From positions 6,614,739 through 6,678,738 of the forward strand of contig JARUPZ010000013.1 of NCBI GenBank assembly GCA_031213475.1: a stretch of DNA of 64,000 nucleotides. The letters are read 5' to 3'. The notes beneath the pieces were generated by a model. The model saw only the letters and a program-made list of their open reading frames with translations. It had not been told where the DNA came from and ran no database searches. Of this stretch, positions 10,001-22,467 are shown piece by piece. Each line of letters opens with the position of its first letter. The first letter of the stretch is position 1. A program made the translations under genes and the position numbers. The DNA is from Nereocystis luetkeana. Taxonomy: Eukaryota; Sar; Phaeophyceae; Laminariales; Laminariaceae.

Positions 10001-11012
10001 GGGTTTGGGCCCGACGACTCACGTGAGGACCTTCTTCCACCGCTGCAGGCACTGGACGTGGTTCCTTGACTTGACATCTGCCGCGATGTCCTTCCAGTTA
10101 GTCTGGACAAACGAACAAACAAACGAAACAAAACAAATCAGAGAAGCAAAATGAAGCAAAGAACCAAATAAAACACGAACAAAAAAAAGTAAGGGGTGGG
10201 CCATATCACATACCTGGTATTAGTCTATATAGCGTGGCTCGGTTTTGGCACAAAACGAATAAACAAACGAACCGAACGAACGAAGAAACAGGGTAGAACA
10301 AACAAACCAAACAAAACCAAACCAAACGCGGTGAGGATTTCTATAGCGCGGCTCCGCTTTCCTACAAACAAACAAACAAATAAGCAAACAAAACACACAA
10401 GCGAATAACCACACAAAACACACATTAATACATTAATAACAAGGAAAATTGCGGTGAGTTTATCACGGCGCGGGTCCTTTTTGATCGCGGTTACTCCAGT
10501 AAGTTAAGACGCCCATACTCTCCAAACAAAACATATAGATAGATGCCGACTCGACTGCGCTGCCGGGCACGCGCGCCAGACGCCCACCCCGCCCGATACC
10601 CAAGCCTTGCGGAGAGGGAGACCCCAGCCGCGTACGACTACCGGCGTCCCAGCACAAAATAAGAGACTCTCGTGGCTTGCTGGAATTAATTGCCTGACCA
10701 ACGGCTGTAGCGGAAAAACAACCCTGTTACGTACCTGGTACAATATATATACCAGGGTATTATTATATATACGTACGTGGTACCAGGTACCTGGTACTTA
10801 ATATGAGGTGCAGAAGCAATGTTCGATGAAACTCAACGCAAAGAAAAAACGAACAAACAAACCAACAAAGAAACACACCGCAAGGCCAAATGGAAAACGA
10901 AAAGGAAAGCTCAAGCTACGCGTACACACACCCCTTACTTACCCCATGGTGCCTGTCCACCGAAGCGCGCAAGCGCTCGTCCTCCTCCGGCGACCACCTT
11001 CGAGGGTGCACG
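7005..11012 (-). CDS. R1R2R3 MYB transcription factor, gene 2 (5' end not found)
   Basis: Second three-repeat MYB protein, lying upstream of gene 1 on the same strand. Exons: 11012-10943, 10102-10023, 8899-8650, 7650-7555, and a tentative last exon 7037-7005 that adds ten residues and a stop. R1 has RRWSPEEDERLRASVDRHHG joined to TNWKDIAADV and VQCLQRWKKVL, with c-MYB spacing. R2 has PGLVKGQWSREEDELL, KNWGALAARIPGRTSKQ and CRERWCHHLDP. R3 has KGKWTAEEDQTIV, NKWATIAQ, HLDGRTENATKIRWKI, with all three core Trp kept. Unlike gene 1, R2 and the first half of R3 share one 250-bp exon. The first listed exon begins in phase (one base, then GTG), so at least one exon lies above 11012; I could not identify it. 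DNA binding and nuclear location follow from the family. Confidence 0.78.
7099..7505 (+). repeat. CCCTA/CCTTAC degenerate minisatellite in a MYB gene 2 intron
   Basis: CTACCCTACCCTACCCTAC, then CTTACCCTGCCAGACCTCAC and CTTACCCTGCCTGACCTCAC. On the coding strand these are G-rich repeats downstream of the 7555 donor. Confidence 0.82.
8318..8615 (+). repeat. CGCTACCC-type degenerate minisatellite in a MYB gene 2 intron
   Basis: CGCTACATTACGCTACCCCC, CCGCTACCCCGCACC and GCCAATACCCTTCGCTGCCC / GCCAGTACCCTTCGCTACGC recur. G-rich on the coding strand, downstream of the 8650 donor. Confidence 0.78.
9106..9192 (+). mobile_element. Dispersed repeat family D, copy 1
   Basis: ATCAGAACCCAGCATGGACC to CTTTCGGTTCTGATTGATT around CATGTATCCCCCATATG. 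The inverted ends ATCAGAACC/GGTTCTGAT suggest a short DNA element. Lies in an intron of MYB gene 2. Confidence 0.8.
10104..10435 (+). repeat. AAAC/AACG-rich array upstream of a MYB gene 2 acceptor
   Basis: Runs of ACAAACAAACGAAACAAAAC type. On the coding strand these are TTTG/TTCG arrays leading into the acceptor at 10103. Two internal copies of CTATAGCGCGGCTCCGCTTT / CTATATAGCGTGGCTCGG mark a wider duplication. Confidence 0.78.
10734..10799. repeat. Cluster of TACCAGGTA/TACCTGGTA motifs
   Basis: TACCTGGTA, then TATACCAGGGTA, then TACCAGGTACCTGGTA inside an AT-rich segment with many TA dinucleotides. Confidence 0.85.
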
Positions 11013-11976
11013 CTGCGGCAACGTCAAACGAAAAACAAGGCGACGTCGATCAGGACAACATTCTACAGGCGACCGATGAGGCATACCCACCCAACCCATA
11101 CAACCCATCCACCTACCCAAAACTCCACCCATCTCGAGCCGCAAGTTCGCACCACCCAGCGAACAACCCCCCCCCCCCAAAAAAAAAAAACGTCTCAAGG
11201 GCCGTTCTTTTTTAGCCCAGCGCAACAAAACAATTACAAATCGGTCTGGTTTGTGTGTTATTATAATAACTAACCCACCTCATGACGGCCGCCCCGGTGG
11301 CTCACCGGTACCCTGGAATGCTGCTAATAGTAATAATAATAATAATAATAATAATAGAATTGATTACGTGAGTTAAAATTCCATATATATACCGTGGCGA
11401 TAAATTATTTTGAGTCGGAAAAAAAACAAAAACAAGATGAAAAAAAAAAAGAGGAATCAAACTGTTGAGAGCGCGTAAGCCTGGGTACGCGAAATTAGTC
11501 CATTTCCGACGTGAGGCGACGAGGGGGAAAAACATGGTTCGAGTCTTCTCGCGATAAAAATGCCTCCCAAGGCAAAAACCCGTAGTGGGGAGGACGGAGG
11601 GAGAGCCTGCTATGTGAGTGACGCCGCGTCTGAGTTCTCACGACTACGAGTACAGTAGGGGGTGAAGAGAGACAGAAAAGTGGGCCAAGACAATAAATGG
11701 GAACAGAAGGGAAAACAAAACAAAAAACTTTGTGGCCGTTCATCTATCATATCCTGGTGATGGTGCTATGTCCGGTGGTCCCCTTTCTAGAAAGGTGCAC
11801 TGGAGGAGGAGGAGGAGGAGGAGGAGGAGAGAGGGGGGGGGGGGGATTATGTACTAGGGTGCGTGCCCTGCGTTGTGCTATTAATCGTCGAGCGGTCTTC
11901 AAAATCTCGCCACCTCTATAAACGTTGGTTGCACCGATGAATACTACTCCGAGTATTAAGTAATGGCCTTCTCTGC

Positions 11977-12058
11977 CCCCCCTGAAAACCCGACGTGTCC
12001 TGTCCCCGCAGTATAGGGATGCGAGGGTCTATGGTCATGCATGAGATATCGACTCCCC
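11977..12058 (+). repeat. Dispersed repeat family C, short copy
   Basis: Contains TGAAAACCCGACGTGTCC, then GGGATGCGAGGGTCTATGG and CATGCATGAGATATCGA. Confidence 0.8.
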
Positions 12059-12744
12059 CCTCTCCCTCACCCCCCCCCCCCCGACGCTCCGAGCTGTCAA
12101 CCGCGCACTGTCGCGCGGTAGCGGTGGCGGGCGAGGTGCGGTGCCACCTGTAGCGGGGGAAAAAAATCCGCCGAACAAAACAAATTACCCGCCGTTGTGC
12201 ATACGTAGTATCATATAGATATATCATACCAGGTATACATATATAACTCCATGAAAGTCGACGAGCAGTGGGAATACCGAACAAGCCCTATGCGCGTCAA
12301 GGCGAAGGAAAACAACGCGGGGGGTGGGGTGGGGTGGGGTGGGGGGGGGGGCGGGGGAGGAGTGCCTCGTGACCACGCACGGCCTGTCCAGAAGGCCGCC
12401 GAGGGTAAAACACCAGCACCGAGTTGAAAGCAAAAGCGACAAAAAACGAACAAACAGGTCACGTGTAAATCTATCTATAAATATATATCGTCTCCCAAGA
12501 AAAAGAAACACGTCACGTAGCTCAAGCTATGAATTGATGAGTATTCACCCACCCACATACATACACACACGTATACGCCAACTACTATACGCCCGTCCGT
12601 GTGTCGTCTGTCGCAGGTGGTACACTCTTCCACGTCTCCACGTTGTAATGTGCCGCGGCGGACTAACCTCCTTTGGGCAGGGAGGAACACCCGACGTTGA
12701 TGGTCGAGTGGGCTGTTTTGTTTTAGATGCATTCGTACCACCGC

Positions 12745-12810
12745 GGTAGTAGTAGCAGCAGCAGCAGCTGTAGTAGTGGTGGACGTAGTAATAGAAGTGA
12801 TAGCAGCAGC

Positions 12811-12857
<47 letters not shown>

Positions 12858-12900
12858 CAGCAGCAGTGGTAGCAGTAGTAGTAGTAGAAGTAGCAGTGAA
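12745..12900 (+). repeat. AGT/AGC trinucleotide microsatellite
   Basis: Mixed AGT and AGC units with occasional GGT; the central 12813-12858 is pure AGT. Confidence 0.93.
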
Positions 12901-13933
12901 GGTTAATAACAACGTGAAGATTGGCGGTTTTTATTAGAAGGCGAGGAGCGCATTGACTCTGGTGGGGAGATCGAGCCTGGTTCTGCATGCATGAAGAAAC
13001 CGTTGCGACAGCGCGGGTGGATAAAAAAAAAAGAAACAAAACATACCAGGTGCAGTAAAACAAAAGCGATCTTGGACCGACCAATCAGATTCTCCCTCCA
13101 CTTCGGTCAAATGGTTGCGGGCTGAAGCTTTCCGTACCCAGTGTTGCCGAGAAGGCGCCCATTATGCCCGCAAAATAACCTAAACCAGAGCCTTGAGGCT
13201 TCAGGCCGCAGTCAAAATTCCGTGGACCAATCAAAACCCCCGGCGGGCGGAGAAAAAAAAATAACAAAATTGGAGGACGTGTGACTACTGGCCTATCAGA
13301 TCCTCCTACTCCTACCACTGTCTGCTGTGTGTGCATACTGAACGTCAATACGAACGTATAGCAGGCACTACATTGCTACATGCTACCGAGGTATCTGGTA
13401 TCAATCTACTCGTGATACAGGGATATGATTATGAGATCATCGTACTGCTACTGACTGCTACTCTGCTCGTTGCTGCGGTGCGTATTGAATTTTCAATACG
13501 ACCATAAAGCAGGTACCAGGGTACATGGTGTATGAACATGTATGGACATGCATGAACACGTATGAACATGTATGATGATCCGCGAGGGGCGAAAGGCGGC
13601 AAGATAATGCACATACTGCTTGCTGTACCGTACAAAACATACGTATGACACCAGGTACAGCACTACACGGTGTTACTGTTTAAAAACACGAAAAAAAAAC
13701 AACAAGAGAAAACGTTCGAGGGTTCCTTCTTCAATGATCGCAATGACGTCAACGCCGTCGATCGCCTTATCGCCCCATCGCTAGGGCTTCGCCTTGGCCG
13801 CTATAAGCCGCCGACTACTGACTGCGGTTATTCGTTGGCTGTCACAGGTGATACAGGCATTAATCGTTGCGTGCGGCAACACGCAGAGCTGTTACGGAGG
13901 AAGGGGCGCAGCGATCAGGAGCCAATACGCCTA

Positions 13934-14030
13934 TTAACCCCTTTAGAACCGCAGTCCCGTTTCGGGGACAATCCATTCAAATTCTAAGTAATTTGTCCCC
14001 AAAACGGGACTGCGGTCCTAAAAGGGTTAA
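13934..14030. mobile_element. Palindromic element family B, copy 1
   Basis: Near-perfect hairpin: TTAACCCCTTTAGAACCG and CAGTCCCGTTTCGGGGAC on one arm, mirrored by GTCCCCAAAACGGGACTG and AAAAGGGTTAA on the other, around a short AT-rich loop. Confidence 0.92.
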
Positions 14031-14995
14031 TAGTGAAAATAGTGGAACATATAGGTTTGTGTGTATATCATGGATCCTGTCTACTATGGGCACCCGTACA
14101 ACATACAGTAAGTAGCTCTGCGTGTTTTAGCATATGACGGGGCGCGTTTATGCCTCGTCGGGTATTTTTTGCCGATAAAGGCAAAGTCGGTTCGTTGCCT
14201 CACCTTGCCGCAAAACTACAGCAACACCTGGCCGTAAAGTCACCTGCTGCAGCTGTAGCAGTAGGCAGACTCGCGCCTCTACCTACTGTATCGCTCTATC
14301 GGGCTGCGTTCGCCAGATCTGACGTGATTTTATCGTGACGCTTCGCCCCCGGCGGCGAACGGCGATCACCAAAGATGTCAAGAGACATGTCAAAGCAAGG
14401 CAAAAAAACGTGCGCCGTCAAAAGGGTGTGTAGGGTAGTGTACGGCCGATTGTTCCACACTAAAACCTGGTAGTTTCGCGTCAGTCGAGGCATGTCGAGG
14501 CGAAGTTGCGGTCGGTCTGCCAAGGGGTGGAAGTGCTGTCTCCGCCCGACATCTTTGGCGACCACGAGACCATGACAAAAATTTATTATATTCAGAAACG
14601 CGAAACTTGGGGCAGCCTACAATTTGTCGTAAACACGTCTTCATTTTTTTTTGTTCTTCCCATTTGTTGCCTTCGTCTTTCTCCGTCCCTTCTCGCCCCT
14701 CTTACTACTACTGTAGTCGTGAATCAAATCCGGGGCCACATAGCAGGCTCTTCCCCCCCCCCCCTCCTCCCCACTACGGTTCGTGCCTTGGAAGGCGTTT
14801 TTATCGCGCGAAGACTTCAGCCCTTTCGTCCCTCGTCGATTCGCGTCTAATTTGGCCTATATGATACACCCACGCTGCGCGCTCTCACAGCAGTGGATTT
14901 GATTATCATGTTTTGTTTCCTTTCTTGTTATTTAGCAGAAAAAAATGCAAATCAATGGTGTGATTCGAGCTCAACACCAAATACAGTCAAGTCTG

Positions 14996-15092
14996 TTAAC
15001 TCCTTTAGTACCGCAGTCCCGATTTGGGGACAAACCAGCTTAATTCCAAGTGATTTGTCCCCTAAACGGGACTGGGGTCCTAAAAGGGTGAA
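14996..15092. mobile_element. Palindromic element family B, copy 2
   Basis: TTAACTCCTTTAGTACCG opens the left arm; AAACGGGACTGGGGTCC then TAAAAGGGTGAA close the right arm. The loop reads TTAATTCCAAG. Confidence 0.9.
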
Positions 15093-15270
15093 AAGACCCA
15101 TTCGAGGGTAGCCGCTGGGACACCGGGGGCGACCGTTTGTACATCTATCTACCGAGTGTGGGAGTGCCCACCACGATAACACCTTCCTTTTTTTTCGCTC
15201 CCGGTCACCAACGAACCTCTTAACAACACCACGAAGCCTAAGAAAAACAATATTACCACCCCCCCCCCCC

Positions 15271-15603
15271 TCACTGGGACGCTAATAATAGCCCCCTCAG
15301 GAACGCGTCGTCAAGCACACCCGCGTGTGGGCGTTTCGGCAACATATACATACGACTTGGAATGAGAGCAAGGGATTTGCAATTCCGCTTTCCGCATTTG
15401 TAAAATAGTTGGTGCAGATATACAAGAATCCTGAGCTTTTGAGCTCTTTTTTTGGGCCCAGTAACCAAGACCAGGTAACTTACTATCTCTATCCATCGGG
15501 GGAAAGTGGTTTTGCCTCCCGCAGCATCTCCGACGATGACAACTGGATATACACTGGTACATAGTATCCGCCTGGAGAGCAGCAATGTTGAAGCGAAGGG
15601 CAT
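15271..15603 (-). other. Open frame with a P-loop-like motif, unidentified
   Basis: A 110-codon minus-strand frame containing VVIVGDAAGGKTTF, which matches the Walker A pattern GxxxxGKT after a hydrophobic beta-strand, as in NTPases. No Walker B or other family motif follows, and no exon structure could be fitted. It could be an exon of an unrecognised or decayed NTPase gene. Confidence 0.25.
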
Positions 15604-15881
15604 CTCTTCATCGGTGATGCAGGCATTGTGCTTGTGCTATGCTCCCCGGAGTGGAGCGAAACATTTAAGAGGGTTTCGCGAGCTCATTGTGCTACTCGCT
15701 CGCAAACTTCGAGTACACGAAAACACCTCGTGAGTCGTTTCTGGCTGCCAACTACTGCCGTCTGGCGCAGCCGACGCCCTCACACACCCCATCAGGAACA
15801 TCCTCGATTTGGCGGGCTGCAGTTTCCTGTGAGGAGCTGTAGCTGTCCCCAAGTAATAAAGTTCGAAGTGCAAACCTTCAG

Positions 15882-16379
15882 TTAGGGGTTGTCTTTTGCT
15901 GTTTTTATTTGTCTCCTATTTCGTGAACCCCTAACTTCGACCAATTTCGACCACTGCAGCACCTCTTTCGTCGAGGTGTAGAGTACCCCTCCGTTGAGAA
16001 CCTGCGGGAGATCAATCTCGAGAGAAGCACAAGCTGCTGTGATGAACCTCTTTTGAAGCTTTGAAGTCACCGTCGCTCTCCGGCAAGCACGACCCAGCCG
16101 AAGCTCTGATAAACGCAGGGTGTTGAAAGAGCCATTTTGTTTTTTTTCCGATAAAACATCTAGAGATGAGAGTGACCGGAAGCACGGGGACCGGGAGACG
16201 CTCAGTTGCGCGGCCTTAAGCATGGACCGAAAGAGGGAAGCTATCATATCGACTATTGATAGTAGGTACCCCGATTTAAGAGCGCCCCGTGACAAGCCCA
16301 AACAGACGTTCCTAACTACCAGGTACGCAACACTCTCATCTCTATTAATAGTGGGATATATAGCTTTTGGTGCAGACAA
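15882..16379 (-). other. 165-codon open frame, unidentified
   Basis: One of the longer low-repeat frames of the gene-poor region, on the same strand as the P-loop-like frame 280 bases further on. It contains KLQKRFITAACASLEIDLPQ and VLYTSTKEVLQW, which look protein-like, but I recognise no domain. It may belong with 15271-15603 to one decayed gene; that is conjecture. Confidence 0.2.
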
Positions 16380-17071
16380 GACATGCCGATTCGACCGCGC
16401 TCTAAAATCGGGGTACCCAGTGTACCGAATACCACAATATCATACCCGGTATGTACGATACCATATGATATATATTATCGTATGTACGATATCACACACA
16501 TCACCACGTAGGATAGGGGCAGCCAATGCACACCCAGATACGTGCTACCTACGTACGGACGGTGGCATGGGTAGCATTTTTGGTCACCATATTCGGGACT
16601 GGCGGGGTTCCCCAACCGGGGCTGAGGTATGCACGAGCCCACCATCTTCGGAATCCCTTTATACCTTTATAATACCGGTACAGCAGTACAGCAGTAGTGA
16701 GGCCTTCTATTAATTTCATACGACGATAGAGATTCCCCCCGATTTTTCTGAGGCTCCCACGTCCCCCCCTTAAGGTCTAAGGCAGTGCGAATTCAAAGGG
16801 GACGAGCAAGCATATGAACACGACTGACGGATGCTACACGCATCTCGTTCGTACGTGTACGTACGCATTTTATGCCCAACAATGTACACCACAAGGCATG
16901 CTCATGCTTCCACTGCCGCCCGGCAAGGACGCCGTGGTGGCTCAAGATTTTTTCCCCCCCCAAATATCGTATCTCTACGTGTATATATATTTACCGTATA
17001 ACGCCTCTTTTCATTAGTGCAGCAGCGCAGTATAATAGCGCTCCCTCAGAAAGTGCGGCGAGTATATATAC

Positions 17072-17186
17072 TATTACGGGGGACCAAAGTTAACAGGACC
17101 AAATATTCTTAGTGAAAATGGTTAAATATATAGGTTTTTATGTATGGCATAGGTCCTACCAGTATTAACTATGCCCCCCCGTAATA
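17072..17186. mobile_element. Inverted-repeat element family A, copy 2
   Basis: Begins TATTACGGGGGACCAAAG and ends CCCCCCGTAATA. Carries TACCAGTA at 17157-17164 where other copies have a single TA. Confidence 0.9.
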
Positions 17187-17872
17187 GTAGTGCTGGTACT
17201 ATTGGCTAGCAACGGTCCTTCGTTTCCACTCTAAAACCTACATACTCCCCATTCCGGAGTAGTGGCGGTTGCCGCAGTAGCACTAGCGCCGGTTTTCCAG
17301 GCTCGCACATACAGGCCCTACATATAGAGGGATCACTATTAGGACTATACTACAGTAATACGCTTCACAAGCTGCCGTCGACGCCACCGTGGGGCGGTGC
17401 CCCTAAAATATGAATATAATAATAGCAGGTTCTCTTTTATGTCGTTATGGTTATGGTCTGGAGGGCACACCGAGGCGGGTCGGTACCTCGGGTCAGAACG
17501 GAACGAAGTCTGGGCGACCTCTGGTAAACCTTCAACTTGTAAATAATGAGGCGGTACTATCTTAGGGGAAGGGGACACCTGGTGTCCACATGAGCAGCAT
17601 GAATAGTTTTCCTGTACATGCACAAAACCAGGTACACCTCAAGACACGGCATGCCGTGTATGGTAAGATATTTCTGAAAAGTGACTTGACGTATTCGGGT
17701 GAGGTACGTGAGGTGTGCGTGTGTAAGTAAATGCACAGCTCCAAAAGGGTGAGGAGGAGCCTGAGAAAAGTTGAGTCGGCCCCTATGATACCACCGTCAC
17801 AGCATGCGTCAACACGTCACTCGGTTCTTGCCACGTACCAGGTACCAGGTATGTAACAATAGTATAGTATAG

Positions 17873-17981
17873 TATTACGGGGGACCATAGTTAATAGGAC
17901 CTATGGTATACATAAAAACCTATATATTTAACCATTTCTACTAACAATATTTGGTCCTATTAACTATGGTCCCCCGTAATA
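17873..17981. mobile_element. Inverted-repeat element family A, copy 3 (cleanest)
   Basis: Begins TATTACGGGGGACCATAG and ends CTATGGTCCCCCGTAATA. The outer 29 bases of each side are almost perfect inverted complements. No coding capacity, so a MITE-like non-autonomous DNA element is the likely class. Confidence 0.92.
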
Positions 17982-18645
17982 GTACTCACACCTATTTAAT
18001 ACCAAGCTCAACGACAGGAAGAAGAACTACTAACTGTAGTGTATTAATAGTGCGTTGCGACGAAACACACAGACATGCACACGCAGAAACACAGCACGCG
18101 GCACACACACACGCAACATGAGCGGGGTTCAACGAAGTAATCAAGGCGTCATCACAGCAGCAGCATTTCATACATATGGCATCAACGAGTAGGTGCCATC
18201 GCGTTACCCCATGCCACCACTTTTCTCTACAGCGACGTAACTAGAACGTCACAACCCCCCCCCAAATATACCACTTTGTCCCTCAAAATAAGGACCTAGT
18301 CTCTAATAATACTATAACAAAACGGTCCTTCCAAGAAGGGACAGGGTGGTATGCCATATACGCTATATATGCTATATATGTTATACCAGGTATGGTGTAT
18401 CATATAACGGTATAGATAAGCACAACCTAATGCTGCGTCACGGCACCTTTCGCTCTGACGGAGTTCGCGTCATCGATCGCAGAATCACCCCGCACCGAAA
18501 AAAGAAACACCGAAATGACGGAGCTTGAACAAGAAAAAAAAAAAAAAACGTACTCAAAACAGCTTTCTCTTGCCGCTGTTGCTTACCAGGTTTTCTTTAC
18601 AATCTAGCGCGGGCATTTTTCTTGCGCTGCTATCTCTCGTACCAC

Positions 18646-18763
18646 TATTACGGGGGATCATACCTGGTAGTTAATAGAACCTGTGGTATACATAAAACCT
18701 GGTATATATTTAACCATTTCTACTAACAATATTTGGTCCTATTAACTATGGTCCCCCGTAATA
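18646..18763. mobile_element. Inverted-repeat element family A, copy 4, with micro-insertion
   Basis: Aligns with copy 3 across its full length except for an extra CCTGGTA after CATA, creating TACCTGGTA at 18661-18669, and a 3-base GGT gain further in. Confidence 0.92.
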
Positions 18764-18784
18764 GGTACAGTGATTTTCGGCCTC

Positions 18785-19045
18785 GAGTATTGCACAACGT
18801 TGGGCAGACATATAATCTACTGCTGTACTATACTAGTAGATTATCTGCATACCAAGGTATAGATAATCTACATCGTCTGTGAATATCATGTACATGGTCT
18901 GTGAATGGATCATCGTGGGGGGGTCGCGCGGGATCTGCAGATCACGTGTTCAATCCAGGAAACATGTTGCGCATCAGTAAACAGAGCACACAGGTTGAAC
19001 GGTTGGACGGCTCCCACCCTCCTGGCAACATGAGCGACTGCTATG
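18785..19045 (+). repeat. Dispersed repeat family E, diverged copy
   Basis: GTAGATTATCTGCATACC, GGGATCTGCAGATCACG, CCAGGAAACATGTTGC, and GGACGGCTCCCACCCTCC ending in CAACATGAGC. The right half matches the 32.8-kb copy closely. Confidence 0.75.
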
Positions 19046-19269
19046 TTGCTGTACGGTCACACACATCCGGAATCCACCTGCCACATGCCCTTGAAATATC
19101 TCCCCATCATCATGACCAAGTGTGGATGCTCTGTAGGTGATGTATCCGAAACGTTGAACATTTTCGCGTTTTTGGATCAGATTCGTCCAACTTTCGGCTT
19201 TCCGGCGGATCCGTCGAGCTAGCCAGAAGGGGGGGGGAGGGACTCATTTTTTTCTTTTTTTTTAGGGGG

Positions 19270-19660
19270 GGGCTCGATAGGAGAGATGTACTCGATCTCA
19301 TGCATGACCGTAGTCGTATAACCGTAGAGGGGGGGGGGACTCACTGTCATGCATGGCCGTAGACGTATGACCATAGACTCTCGCATCCCTACAATGACGG
19401 GACGGAGCACGTCGGGTTTTCACCGACCAGGCAGACACTGCTGCTTGCACCAAGCGCGAAGCGCCGTGAGGTGTTGGGTGAGTCGCATGAAGAGTGAGCT
19501 GCATCCTACTACGAACCGCTTTTGAGCAAGATTTTCTTGCATATGGATGACAGCGTAAATTAATTGATTTAGTATGGTGTGGTCACTTCCACAGACAGCA
19601 ATGGGTTTTACTATGTAGCTGCCTCGTGGGTGCCTTACCTTATATAACACACTAGGTGAT
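19270..19660 (-). repeat. Dispersed repeat family C, long copy
   Basis: On the minus strand, follows the 49.6-kb copy for more than 300 bases: AAGGTAAGGCACCCACGAGG, GCGGTTCGTAGTAGGATGC, GCTTCGCGCTTGGTGCAAGC, GGTGAAAACCCGACGTGC, then the GGGATGCGAG core and CATGCATGAC. Confidence 0.88.
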
Positions 19661-22467
19661 ACGACCATTCCCCGTGTGCGGAGTTACGGTTCTCCCCGCA
19701 CAAAAATGAACTAACCCGATCGCCAGCCCTGGTGACCGCCATAAAAAAAAAAAAAAACGGCACCTTGGTTGTCTATCTAGCTCACGTAGTGAGAGGCGAG
19801 CTTTACAGCGTCGTCGCCAACCGTCGCCAACCCAACCAATATATATATATATATATTGTATATCAGGTACCAGGTATACAATACAGGGGAGGGGGGGTGT
19901 TTATATTTGTTGCTTGCCTTCGTCATTTGGCCAAGTGACCCAAACGACCCACGCATCCCTTTAGGGGGGAAGGGGGGGCAACAATGGCGCAGCCTGTGTT
20001 CTGTCAGAAGGCGGTCGGGCGAACCGCCCCCCCTGCACCCCAATAAAGTACCAGGTGGTTGTTTCGCTGTTCATTCAATGCATGATATTGTATCATTATA
20101 GACAGCAGCAGTAGTACATTTACTGGCTGCATTTCTACTACGAACAGGTACCATTAATACATACATTGTTCTTGAGGCCAACTTGTTCTGTGGCAAAAAA
20201 AAAGGAACTTGACGGGGAGAATTTGTCAACCGATATATTTTACGGTAACATTTTTCAACCGATCGCAGAGTGGTCGGTAATCGAAAATTAGCAGCCGATG
20301 CTCTCTGAATAGGTAAACCGGTAAATCATACCAGGTATACTATAGAGGGTTTGTTCTGGGCGGCGCCGAAAATTAGTGATGACCCCTTCGTAGGTGACGT
20401 GGTTGAAGCGACCGACCAACGGCCCGATCGACCGACCGGGATCCAACGCCACGATGACTCACGACTGACGACAGCAGTTACATACCGGGTATATCAACTA
20501 TTCTGCTGCGCGTTGGGTTTGTGTGTTGTGGCTCACCCTTTCCCGTCCTCGTCACTCCTGGGATCCTCTTTCTCTAGTGGTCTCGCGGTCATTTCCCGGC
20601 CGCCATTGCTGCCACTGCTGCTGCCATTGCTGCTGGTGATCGAAAGAGAGCTCCTTCGATGCGGTTTCACCTGCTGGTGTTCCACGTCACGATACGGTAC
20701 GGCAGGGAGCGATGCACGGAGGCGGTGCGGTGCCGGGGGTGGTTCCTACGAGGTCATAAAGCGAGCTGCTATATACAAGTATTCTACAGCAGTGATTGCC
20801 GCGAAAAGTTTTTTTTTTTTTAGCTGGATGACGCCGGAGATGTGGGCCCGGAGAACCGCCCTGTCTCGACCGAAAACCTCCGTTCGTTTCTTTTTTTGAG
20901 AATATGCCTTCTACTTCCAGCAGCACTGCTGCACACTGGTGCACACTGGTGCACACTGGTGTTAGTTGGCATCAGTTACACGTATTGTCCAGCGCGAGCT
21001 CCTATTAATAGCGACAACTATTAATATCATACGTACCCTATCGTAATTTGCTTCTACGTACATATATACATTATACCATGTAGCGCTAGAACAGGCGAAC
21101 GGAACTGCTGTACAAACACTACAGCAGTACTACCACTGGTAAGTATGTAGACACCTGCGTACGGACAGGCACCAAGCTACAGGCCAACCCGAGCCCACAT
21201 CAGAGAGGGGGGAGGGACGCGTACTCAGTTGTTGCTTGCCTTATCAATAGTCATTTCGCATCCTCTCCGAGACGGAGCACCGTTCCAACTCGTAATAGAG
21301 ACACCTCGAACAGATGGGCGCTCAATACTATGTTTCCGTCTATAACATGGAAATCTTTTGCTAGTCTTATTTTTCCCCCTCCTGTTTGGTCCCCTGTGAC
21401 CACCATCTATCTCCTAGGATAACGATCGTTTTCTCGAGGCTACCTAGTGTATCAAACCCCGACATGTCACATTCGTCTATTTCCCTCATCTCCCCTTCTA
21501 TCACATCCCGTTCTTCCTGGAATATTTTACATTCTCCAGTGAGGGAGGGGGGGAGGGGGTGTAACACACGGCCGGAACGACACTGCTGCACGCCGTACTA
21601 CAGCAGTACATACTATTAATACCAGGTACTTGTTACTACGAATATTAGCCTTGGGGCTTGAGAAACGTCGAAAATAAACTACGACGGCGGCACCGGCAAC
21701 GACAATCAGCCCGGGCTAAGGCAGTAGCAAAACGCAGTACCAGGTATCTCATACGTATGGGGTAGGAGACGTGCCCGAACAGCAGTCGCGCAGCATGGAG
21801 ATACTCGCACTATTATACGAGTACGACTACTGCCGCTGTACGGTCAAACTTGACGCTTCTGCGACCGCATGATTAATAACATTTTTTTTTTGGTCGCGTA
21901 ACACGGTCCAAGGGGTAACTACTGCTTTATTAACAATACTAATAATAACACTTATGCTTACGCTCCTTCCACGAGGGGTATTTGGAACGTACTCACTGGG
22001 TACTGCGGTACACTACAGAGAAGTGTTGATAGTAATCTGTAGACAATATGGAACGCGCACGGGGTCTCCCACCGCCCGATATGCATAAAAAACAGCAGCA
22101 GCAGTTGCGTCGACTATCTCGCAGAACATAGACATCAACAACAACGCTGTTGATGTTTTAAAAAGTATGATATTGCACGCCCTCCAGGTCTTCGTGCCCC
22201 ATTCATTGCCTGTCTGTCACTCTACAACTCCTGTCTCTCTAGAAATAGAACGAAAAATCTTTACAGACACTATTGATAGGTGCACTGGACTGGTGGATGT
22301 CGCTGGAAAGAAATACAACAACAGCAGCAGCGGCAATATCACATTATACATGGTCATCAATATCAGTATTATACCGCGAGAGTACAAACAAGTCAACTCC
22401 GCGTCCGAAAGTAATCACTTTCACGAATAGATACTCCTTCCTTCCTTCCTTCCTCCCCCCCCCTCCG

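Larger units (their letters stand above)
11013..17071. other. Gene-poor region, first part
   Basis: Upstream of MYB gene 2; its missing 5' exon should lie here. Contents I can support: ATA and GGA microsatellites (11330, 11810), G/C homopolymer runs (12058-12080, 12319-12360), the AGT/AGC tract, family B copies 1 and 2 and a family C copy. No conserved exon recognised. Confidence 0.6.

Noticed and set aside
20351-20899. 182-codon open frame in the gene-poor region
   Set aside because: Leu/Phe-rich with no recognisable motif; it crosses a poly-T run and a TACCGGGTA-like repeat and has no exon borders.
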